DNA of 14,158 bases from Nocardioidaceae bacterium (GTDB lineage Bacteria > Actinomycetota > Actinomycetes > Propionibacteriales > Nocardioidaceae): positions 5,470 to 19,627 of the forward strand of contig JAGQUE010000027.1 of assembly GCA_020438665.1 (NCBI GenBank), read 5' to 3'. The notes below the pieces were generated by a model that ran no database searches, had not been told where the DNA came from, and was given only the letters and a program-made list of their open reading frames with translations. A program made the translations under genes and the position numbers. The stretch's first letter is position 1; the number at the start of each line of letters is the position of its first letter. Positions 7,635-13,417 of the stretch are shown in pieces.

Positions 7635-7662
7635 TTGACAGGCCGACCTTGTGACCTAGATC
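7635..7662 (+). promoter_or_regulatory. Candidate promoter of the dehydrogenase-ETF operon
   Basis: A perfect consensus -35 TTGACA (7635-7640) is followed after 16 bases by TAGATC (7657-7662), a weak -10. Transcription would begin about 60 bases before ATG 7729 and cross the GTTGCG/CGCAAC inverted repeat. The -35 stands out in such GC-rich DNA; the -10 is the weak part of the call. Confidence 0.45.
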
Positions 7663-7689
7663 CTATTCGTGTTTCACATGGCGCACAAC

Positions 7690-7706
7690 GTTGCGGATGA
7701 CGCAAC
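7690..7706. promoter_or_regulatory. Inverted repeat, candidate operator of the dehydrogenase operon
   Basis: GTTGCG (7690-7695) and CGCAAC (7701-7706) form a perfect 6-bp dyad with a five-base spacer. An overlapping 8-bp palindrome CAACGTTG occupies 7686-7693. The site lies downstream of the candidate promoter and 22 bases before the start codon, where a repressor would block transcription. Its dimensions suit a dimeric repressor of the GntR or a similar family; the protein is unknown. Confidence 0.45.
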
Positions 7707-7728
7707 AACTTAGCAGACAAGGACTCCC

Positions 7729-10245
7729 ATGGCAGACGTTCCCAGCTCGGCCAAAGTCGTCGTCATCGGTGCCGGCATCGTCGGCAACAGCCTGGTCTGG
7801 CACCTGGCCCGACTGGGGTGGCGCGACATCGTGCAGATCGACAAGGGCCCGCTGCCCAACCCTGGCGGCTCGACCGGTCACGCCTCCAACTTCATCTTCC
7901 TGGTCGACCACTCCCGCGAGATGGCCGACCTGACCCTCGACTCGGTGGCTCAGTACCAGGAGATGGGCGTCTTCACCCGGTCCGGCGGCATCGAGGTCGC
8001 CCGCACCGAGGAGCGGATGGAGGAGCTGCGTCGTCGGATGTCCTCCTCCAAGGCCTGGGGGGTCGACTCCCGGCTGGTCAGCCCCGACGAGATCCAGGAG
8101 CTCGTGCCGTTCCTGGAGAAGGACGTCGTCGTCGGCGGCTTCTATACCCCCGGCGTCGGCGTGGTCGACTCGCTGCGCGCCGGCACGATCATGCGTGAGC
8201 GGGCGCTCGAGCTCGACGCCCTGACCGTCGTCGCCAACGCCGAGGTCGAGGGCCTCGACGTCGAGGCCGGCGCCATCAAGCGGGTCCGCACCAACAAGGG
8301 CGACATCGAGGCCGAGTACGTCGTCATCGCCTGCGGCGTCTGGAGTCCCAAGGTCGCCGCCATGGCCGGTGCGCACATCCCGCTCACCCCTGCCGTGCAC
8401 CAGATGATCTCCGTCGGCCCCTGCCCGCAGCTGTCGGGCAAGGAGGGCGAGATCAGCTTCCCGATCGTCCGCGACATGGACACCTTCTGCTACGAGCGCC
8501 AGCACGGCGCCGACATGGAGGTCGGCTCCTATGCCCACCGGCCGATCCTCATGGACGCCGAAGACATCCCCAGCATCGAGCAGTCCAAGCTCTCGCCGAC
8601 CGAGCTCCCGTTCACCGAGGAGGACTTCGACCCACAGCTGGAGCAGGCCTTCGAGCTGATGCCCGACCTGCTCGGGGCCGAGGGCGCCGAGATCCGCTAC
8701 GCCATCAACGGCCTGCTCTCGCTGACCCCCGATGGGTTCCCGATCCTGGGCGAGACGCCCGAGGTCCGCAACCTCTGGTCGGCCGCGGCCGTGTGGATCA
8801 AGGAGGGCCCCGGTGTCGGTCGTGCCGTCGCCGAGCAGATGGTCATCGGACACTCCGAGATCGACATGTCGCACTCCGACATCGCGCGCTTCTATCCCCA
8901 CCAGCGCACCCGCGCCCACGTGCGGGCCCGCACCTCCGAGGCGTTCAACAAGACCTATGGCATCGTCCACCCGGGCGAGCAGTGGTCCTCCGACCGGCCC
9001 CAGCGCGTCGCGCCCATGTATGACTCCGAGAAGGAGATGGGGGCCGTCTTCTTCGAGGCCGCCGGCTGGGAGCGCCCGTTCTGGTATGAGTCCAACGCCG
9101 GCCTGCTCGAGGAGTACGGCGACCAGGTGATGCCCCGCGAGCACGAGTGGGACTCCCGCTGGTGGTCGCCGATCATCAACGCCGAGCACCTCAAGATGCG
9201 CGAGACCGCCGGCATCGTCGACCTGTCGGCGTTCGTCGTCCTGGACGTGACCGGACCGGGTGCGCTCGACGTCGTCCAGCGCGCCTGCGTCGCCCAGTGC
9301 GACGTGCCGGTCGGCCGCGTCGTCTATACGCCGGTGCTCGACCCCAAGGGCGGCTTCGTCTCCGACCTCACCGTGATGCGCCTGGGCCACGAGCACTTCC
9401 GGGTCGTAACCGGTGGCGCCCACGGCATGGTCGACAAGAAATGGTTCTCCAACATCGCCCGCGAGCTCGGCACCGCCTCGGTCGCCGACCTCACCTCGGC
9501 CTACACGACGATCGGCATCTGGGGGCCCCAGGCCCGCAACGTCGTCCAGTCGCTGACACGGGCCGACATGTCCCACGAGGGCTTCCCGTTCGGCACCTGC
9601 CGCAACGTCGAGATGGACTCCTTGATGGTGCTCGCCTCGCGGATCTCCTATGTCGGCGAGCTCGGCTGGGAGCTCTATGTCCCGATCGAGCAGGGCGCCC
9701 GCCTCTGGGCGATGCTCCACGAGGCCGGCAAGCCGCTCGGCGCGATCCCCGTCGGCATCGGCGTCTATGGCACCACCGGCCGCATCGAGAAGGGCTATCG
9801 CGCGTTCGGCACCGAGCTTGACGCCGAGCGCTCGATCGTCGAGGCCGGCATGCAGCGGCCCAAGGTCAAGGCGGCCGACTTCATCGGCAAGGAGGCCTAT
9901 CTCGCCCAGCGCGCCGAGGCCCCCAAGACGGTGCTGTGCACGATGACCGTCGATGACCACACCTCGGCGAGCGGCATGAAGCGCTACATGCTCGGCGGCG
10001 AGCCCGTCCTGACCCGCGACGGCGGCACGCTCACCGACGGCCACGGCCGCCACCCCTATGTCACCTCGGCCGGCTCGGCGCCGTCGCTCGGCAAGCACGT
10101 CCTGATGGCCTACCTCCCCCCCGAGCAGGCCACGCTGGGCAACGAGCTCGCCGTGTCCTACATGGAGGAGCTCTATCCCGTGACCGTCGTGTCGATCGAC
10201 GCCACCGCGCCGTTCGACCCCGACAACGAGCGCATCCGCGCCTGA
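7729..10245 (+). CDS. Flavin N-methyl-amine dehydrogenase fused to a GcvT-like folate domain (dimethylglycine/sarcosine dehydrogenase family)
   Basis: This 838-residue cytoplasmic enzyme would oxidise an N-methyl group and pass the one-carbon unit to tetrahydrofolate. The N-terminal FAD domain has GAGIVG (residues 14-19) and GGSTGH, whose H51 aligns with the histidine that covalently holds FAD in dimethylglycine oxidase/dehydrogenase. Active-site residues known in the Arthrobacter oxidase (His225, Tyr259) appear conserved as H224 (AVHQM) and Y255 (CYERQHG). A middle FAO_M-type region runs to about residue 470, and the GcvT/aminomethyltransferase part follows from about 480, with a folate-site-like acidic residue D538 (VLDPKGG) and YVGELGWELYVP. 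Length matches the roughly 830-residue family. ATG 7729 has AAGGA at 7719-7723. etfB follows after 13 bases, so electrons probably go to ETF rather than oxygen. The exact substrate (dimethylglycine, sarcosine or another methylated amine) is inferred from context. Confidence 0.88.
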   Translation: MADVPSSAKVVVIGAGIVGNSLVWHLARLGWRDIVQIDKGPLPNPGGSTGHASNFIFLVDHSREMADLTLDSVAQYQEMGVFTRSGGIEVARTEERMEELRRRMSSSKAWGVDSRLVSPDEIQELVPFLEKDVVVGGFYTPGVGVVDSLRAGTIMRERALELDALTVVANAEVEGLDVEAGAIKRVRTNKGDIEAEYVVIACGVWSPKVAAMAGAHIPLTPAVHQMISVGPCPQLSGKEGEISFPIVRDMDTFCYERQHGADMEVGSYAHRPILMDAEDIPSIEQSKLSPTELPFTEEDFDPQLEQAFELMPDLLGAEGAEIRYAINGLLSLTPDGFPILGETPEVRNLWSAAAVWIKEGPGVGRAVAEQMVIGHSEIDMSHSDIARFYPHQRTRAHVRARTSEAFNKTYGIVHPGEQWSSDRPQRVAPMYDSEKEMGAVFFEAAGWERPFWYESNAGLLEEYGDQVMPREHEWDSRWWSPIINAEHLKMRETAGIVDLSAFVVLDVTGPGALDVVQRACVAQCDVPVGRVVYTPVLDPKGGFVSDLTVMRLGHEHFRVVTGGAHGMVDKKWFSNIARELGTASVADLTSAYTTIGIWGPQARNVVQSLTRADMSHEGFPFGTCRNVEMDSLMVLASRISYVGELGWELYVPIEQGARLWAMLHEAGKPLGAIPVGIGVYGTTGRIEKGYRAFGTELDAERSIVEAGMQRPKVKAADFIGKEAYLAQRAEAPKTVLCTMTVDDHTSASGMKRYMLGGEPVLTRDGGTLTDGHGRHPYVTSAGSAPSLGKHVLMAYLPPEQATLGNELAVSYMEELYPVTVVSIDATAPFDPDNERIRA

Positions 10246-10250
10246 AGGAG
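10245..10250 (+). promoter_or_regulatory. Ribosome binding site of etfB overlapping the upstream stop
   Basis: AAGGAG begins on the last base of the dehydrogenase TGA and lies eight bases before ATG 10259. It couples translation of the two genes. Confidence 0.8.
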
Positions 10251-10258
10251 AACCCTCG

Positions 10259-11029
10259 ATGACCAACGTCCTGGTCTGCATCAAGCGGGTCCCGGACTCC
10301 TCCGGTGAGGTGCTGCTCACCGAGGACGCCCAGGCGGTCGACGGCCGCCATGTCGGCTTCACCATCAGCGACCACGAGAACTGCGCGGTGGAGCAGGCGA
10401 TCCAGATCGCCTCCGCCACCGGCGGCGAGGTGTGCGTGCTGACCGTGGGGCCGGCCGAGGCCGCCGAACAGCTGCGCAGCGCCCTCGCGTTGGGATGTCA
10501 CGCCGCCACCCACGTGATCGCCGAGTCGGCCGGACTGGGGCCGGCGGACGTCGCCCGCGAGATCGCGGCGGTCGTCGAGGCCCACGAGGCTGCGGGGCGT
10601 CGCCACGACCTCATCCTGCTGGGCAACGACGCCGCCGACAGCGGTGACTTCCAGGTCGGCATCCGGTTGTCCTATCTGCTTGACCGCCCCGTCGTCACCG
10701 GCATCGGCGTCATCGAGGTCGACGGCGACAACATCACCGCGACGAGTGACGGGCCCGCGGCTCAGGAGGTCTTCGAGCTCCCGCTGCCCGCCGTGGTGAC
10801 CTTCCTCGAGGGTGGCGTCGAGCCGCGCTACCCGACCGTGTCCGGCCGGATGAAGGCCAAGAAGATCGAGATCGAGGAGCGCCAGCCGACCGCGGCCGCC
10901 GCCGGCCCCAAGCGCATCAAGCTCAAGGTGCCGCCACCGGTGCCCAGCCAGGTCCGCATCCTCGGCGAGGGCCCTGCCGCGGCCGACGCCGTCGTCGACC
11001 TCTTCGCCGAGCTGGGGGTGACTCGATGA
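10259..11029 (+). CDS. etfB: Electron transfer flavoprotein, beta subunit
   Basis: This 256-residue protein is the AMP-binding subunit of an ETF heterodimer that accepts electrons from the adjacent dehydrogenase. Family features are VCIKRVPDS at the N-terminus, DHENCAVEQAIQ, a nucleotide-loop equivalent LLGNDAADSGDFQVG, and RYPTVSGRMKAKKIEIEE near residues 190-207. In canonical ETF beta that last region reads like RYxTLPNIMKAKK and carries the leucine that anchors ETF to its partner dehydrogenases. Here LPNIM is replaced by VSGRM (V194-M198), suggesting a partner-specific docking surface. The C-terminal arm that wraps the alpha subunit is present (KLKVPPPVPSQVRIL onwards). Its stop overlaps the etfA start by four bases. 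Confidence 0.93.
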   Translation: MTNVLVCIKRVPDSSGEVLLTEDAQAVDGRHVGFTISDHENCAVEQAIQIASATGGEVCVLTVGPAEAAEQLRSALALGCHAATHVIAESAGLGPADVAREIAAVVEAHEAAGRRHDLILLGNDAADSGDFQVGIRLSYLLDRPVVTGIGVIEVDGDNITATSDGPAAQEVFELPLPAVVTFLEGGVEPRYPTVSGRMKAKKIEIEERQPTAAAAGPKRIKLKVPPPVPSQVRILGEGPAAADAVVDLFAELGVTR

Positions 11030-11997
11030 TCCTCGTCCTGGTCGAGATCGAGGACGGCGCCATCGCCGAGGTCTCCCTCGAGACGCTGACCTTCGCTCGG
11101 TCGCTGTCGGCGGCCGGTGGCGGGGTCCCCGTCGACGTGGTCGCGGTCGGCGACCTCCCCGAGGGAGCGGTCCCGCAGCTCGCGGCGTACGGCGTCCGCG
11201 ACGTGCACCGGGCGACCGGCGACGCGTTCGCGGCCTATGGCGGCGCCGCGTGGGCGACGGCTGTCCAGGCCGCCCACGCGGCGACCTCCGCCGTGGTCGT
11301 CATGGCAGCCGGCACCAACCGTGGCTGCGAGGTGCTCGCGCACGTCGCCGCCCGGGCCGGCGTCGCGATGGCCGCCAACGTGGTGGCCTTCCAGGGCCTC
11401 GCGCCGTTCGTCGTCGAACGCCAGGTCGTCGGTGGCCAGGTGCTGGAGGAGATGCTGCTCGACGAGCGTCCGGCGGTCTTCACCGTCGCCGGCCATGCGG
11501 TCGAGGCCGCCCCGGCCGAGGCGCCTGGCGCCGCCACGGTCCACGAGCACGCCGTGGACGTGCCGGCGGCCGACCTGGTCGGTCGCGCCGTGCGCTCCGT
11601 GCCGCGGCCCTCGGGCGAGGGTGCCGACCTCAAGTCGGCGCGCGTCGTCGTGGGCGCCGGTCGTGGTGCGGGCGGACCCGACGGGTTCGGTGCCTGCCTC
11701 GAGCTCGCCGACCTGCTGGGCGGGTCGCTGGGTGTCTCGCGCGTGGTCACCAGCCTCGGCTGGCGGCCCCACCACGAGCAGGTCGGCCAGACCGGCACCC
11801 GGATCTCCCCGGAGCTCTATATCCCCTGCGGGATCAGCGGTGCCATCCAGCACTGGGCGGGCTGCTCGAGCTCCAAGGTGATCCTCGCGGTCAACACCGA
11901 CGCCGAGGCGCCCATGGTCACCAAGGCCACCTATGCAGTGGTCGGCGACATGCACGACGTCGTGCCCGCGATCGTCGAGCGACTGCGGAATCGGTGA
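11026..11997 (+). CDS. etfA: Electron transfer flavoprotein, alpha subunit
   Basis: This 323-residue subunit binds the FAD that shuttles electrons from the dehydrogenase towards the respiratory quinone pool through ETF:quinone oxidoreductase, which is not in this window. The C-terminal FAD domain is clear: GAGRGAGG (about residues 210-217), SRVVTSLGW, VGQTGT (253-258), PELYIPCGISGAIQH (262-276, with the S271 region contacting flavin in the family) and AVNTDAEAP. The N-terminal half is more divergent, as usual for this subunit. ATG 11026 overlaps the etfB TGA, and a G-rich ribosome binding site lies at 11014-11018. Equal, coupled production of the two subunits is expected. It is the last gene of the operon and is followed by a hairpin. 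Confidence 0.94.
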   Translation: MILVLVEIEDGAIAEVSLETLTFARSLSAAGGGVPVDVVAVGDLPEGAVPQLAAYGVRDVHRATGDAFAAYGGAAWATAVQAAHAATSAVVVMAAGTNRGCEVLAHVAARAGVAMAANVVAFQGLAPFVVERQVVGGQVLEEMLLDERPAVFTVAGHAVEAAPAEAPGAATVHEHAVDVPAADLVGRAVRSVPRPSGEGADLKSARVVVGAGRGAGGPDGFGACLELADLLGGSLGVSRVVTSLGWRPHHEQVGQTGTRISPELYIPCGISGAIQHWAGCSSSKVILAVNTDAEAPMVTKATYAVVGDMHDVVPAIVERLRNR

Positions 11998-11998
11998 C

Positions 11999-12016
11999 GT
12001 TCGGACCGTTCGGACC
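11999..12016 (+). repeat. Tandem 9-bp direct repeat
   Basis: GTTCGGACC occurs twice without spacing (11999-12007 and 12008-12016), immediately after the etfA stop, and is followed by GTTG, the start of a decayed third copy. No function is evident. Confidence 0.6.
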
Positions 12017-12041
12017 GTTGCGCCGCAGACACGGGCGGTTC

Positions 12042-12047
12042 TAGGCT
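12042..12047 (+). promoter_or_regulatory. Candidate actinobacterial -10 element (TAGGCT)
   Basis: TAGGCT matches the TANNNT -10 pattern, and TTGCGC at 12018-12023 is a weak -35 with an 18-base spacer. Transcription would start near 12054, about 24 bases before the hairpin at 12078-12118. It could give a leader for the downstream lipoprotein gene or a short terminated RNA. It may also be chance. Confidence 0.35.
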
Positions 12048-12066
12048 GACTCCGCTGCTGCCACGT

Positions 12067-12080
12067 GCATGCAGCATGCA
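12067..12080 (+). repeat. Tandem 7-bp direct repeat
   Basis: GCATGCA is repeated exactly twice (12067-12073 and 12074-12080), running into the left arm of the following hairpin. It has no assigned role. Confidence 0.5.
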
Positions 12081-12118
12081 AGCACCCCGTCAGGGCCCGA
12101 GACCGGCGGGGTGCTTGC
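12078..12118 (+). terminator. Hairpin terminator after etfA
   Basis: A perfect 12-bp stem, GCAAGCACCCCG (12078-12089) with CGGGGTGCTTGC (12107-12118), has a 17-base loop. A modestly T-rich stretch (TGTCTTC, then TTCTTT) follows. It lies 80 bases after etfA and probably ends the dehydrogenase-ETF transcript. Confidence 0.75.
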
Positions 12119-12183
12119 TGTCTTCGGCATTCTTTGCGATCTGCAAGCATCTGGGTCGCCGGGCCCGGTGGCATCCTTGCCGC

Positions 12184-13407
12184 GTGGGGAGATGGTTCGC
12201 TGTCGTCGCGCTGCTGGCGCTGACGGCCTGTGCTGGTGCCGGCGGCGAGGCGCCCGGCCCGGCGCCGGGATCGTCGATCGGTGGGTCGCGGTCGCCGACC
12301 GGCACGCCCGCCACGGCGTCGTCCCCGACGGTCTTCCCGTCCGCGTCGGCGTCCGGCGACACCGCGCATGCGGTCACGGCGCCGGGGCCCCTCGAGGGCC
12401 GGCTCTGGCAGCCCGACCTGCTGGTGGTCAGTGACCGCCCGCTCGACCCAGCGCTCGCCTCCCGGGTCTCGTCGCTGCGACGGGTCACCAACGTGGAGGC
12501 GTTGACCGTGGCCCAGGTCGCCATCGAGAACGGCGTCATCACGGTGGCGGCGGTCGACCCGGCGTCGTACCGTCGCTTCACGCCGCTGGCCTCCGCCCGC
12601 ACCCTGGGCGTCTGGACCCGCGTGGCCGCGGGGCAGGTGGCGCTGACCCGGCCGGTCGCCCGCCGGCTGGCCGACGAGCACGGCACGGTGCGCCTCGGCA
12701 ACGACGCGACCGCCCCCTCCCTCCAGATCGGTGCGCTCGCCCCCCAGATCCCCCAGGTCGACGCGGTCGTCAACGACGCCTGGGGTCGCGACCTCGGCAT
12801 GCCGATCGGCAACGCGCTCCTCGTCTCCACGGGACTGGCGTCGCCGCAGTCGGTGCGGCCCGCGATCGAGGCGATCGCGGGGGAGGGGATCTCCTTGCAG
12901 ATCCTCGGGCCCGACCCCGACATCACCGTCGAGCAGACGGCCTACCTCACCGGCGGCTCGGTCGCGGCCGCGGTCGGGACCTTCTCCTACCGGATCCTCG
13001 ACCACGGCCGCATCGCCCCCGACCCGGCGTGGGTCGCCGCCAACATCCGCACCGAGCGGGTGCCGATCCTCGGCGAGGTGACCTGCCACCGGGTGCTGCT
13101 CCCGCAGCTGCGTGCCGCGCTGACCGAGGTCGTCGAGGCGGGTCTCTCGTCGGCGATCCACCCCGGTGAGTACGGCGGCTGCTTCTATCCCCGGTTCATC
13201 GCCGGCACCCACCAGCTGAGCCTCCACGCCTTCGGCATCGCCCTCGACCTCAACGTCCCCGGCAACCAGCGCGGCACCTCCGGCGAGATCGACCGCCGCG
13301 TCGTCGCGATCTTCGAGAAGTGGGGCTTCACCTGGGGTGGCACCTGGCACTACACCGACCCCATGCACTTCGAGCTGAACGCGCTGGTGCGCGCGGGACG
13401 CGACTAG
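12184..13407 (+). CDS. Lipoprotein with FtsX/MacB-like domain and C-terminal M15-type metallopeptidase domain
   Basis: This 407-residue protein starts at GTG 12184 with a short signal peptide and lipobox LTAC (Cys16), so it should be anchored outside the membrane. A Pro/Ser/Ala-rich linker follows (to about residue 70). Residues about 75-265 resemble the extracellular domain of FtsX/MacB-type permeases: VVSDRPLD, VAAVDPASYRRFTP, GQVALTRPVARRLADEHG, VDAVVNDAW. The C-terminus (about 298-405) matches VanY/D-Ala-D-Ala carboxypeptidase-like M15 enzymes, with zinc ligands H348 and D355 (SLHAFGIALD) and H395 (DPMHFEL) after WGGTWHYTD. It probably trims peptidoglycan peptides. An in-frame ATG at 12076 lies inside the upstream hairpin and would bury the signal peptide. 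No ribosome binding site precedes GTG 12184, and CATCCT at 12172-12177 could be a -10, so a leaderless message is possible. The middle-domain resemblance is by eye only. Confidence 0.82.
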   Translation: MGRWFAVVALLALTACAGAGGEAPGPAPGSSIGGSRSPTGTPATASSPTVFPSASASGDTAHAVTAPGPLEGRLWQPDLLVVSDRPLDPALASRVSSLRRVTNVEALTVAQVAIENGVITVAAVDPASYRRFTPLASARTLGVWTRVAAGQVALTRPVARRLADEHGTVRLGNDATAPSLQIGALAPQIPQVDAVVNDAWGRDLGMPIGNALLVSTGLASPQSVRPAIEAIAGEGISLQILGPDPDITVEQTAYLTGGSVAAAVGTFSYRILDHGRIAPDPAWVAANIRTERVPILGEVTCHRVLLPQLRAALTEVVEAGLSSAIHPGEYGGCFYPRFIAGTHQLSLHAFGIALDLNVPGNQRGTSGEIDRRVVAIFEKWGFTWGGTWHYTDPMHFELNALVRAGRD

Positions 13408-13410
13408 GCT
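13405..13410 (+). promoter_or_regulatory. Candidate -10 element for a leaderless reductase transcript, sharing the upstream stop codon
   Basis: TAGGCT begins with the TAG stop of the lipoprotein gene and ends seven bases before ATG 13418. This is the spacing expected when transcription starts at the start codon. No ribosome binding site is present before 13418. No clear -35 is visible. Confidence 0.55.
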
Positions 13411-13417
13411 CGCCGCC

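Noticed and set aside
7564..7728. Possible riboswitch or structured leader before the dehydrogenase gene
   Set aside because: Only the two dyads are seen. There is no glycine-riboswitch-like or other conserved core, and protein-binding sites are simpler explanations.
7663..10419. A 918-residue open frame on the minus strand
   Set aside because: It lies antisense to the dehydrogenase and etfB genes, has low-complexity composition rich in Asp, Gly, His and Leu, and no recognisable domain. Such frames arise from strong G/C third-position bias on the other strand.
12076..12183. Alternative ATG start of the peptidase lipoprotein
   Set aside because: It falls inside the terminator-like hairpin and would add 36 non-signal residues before the lipoprotein signal peptide; GTG 12184 gives a proper N-terminus.
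11998..12183. Possible tRNA or other known RNA gene in the gap after etfA
   Set aside because: No cloverleaf, T-arm consensus or CCA end is visible; the symmetry present is one simple hairpin.
12069..12434. A 121-residue plus-strand frame starting in the intergenic region
   Set aside because: Most of it overlaps the lipoprotein gene in another frame, there is no ribosome binding site, and the sequence is Arg/Gly/Ala-rich without motifs.
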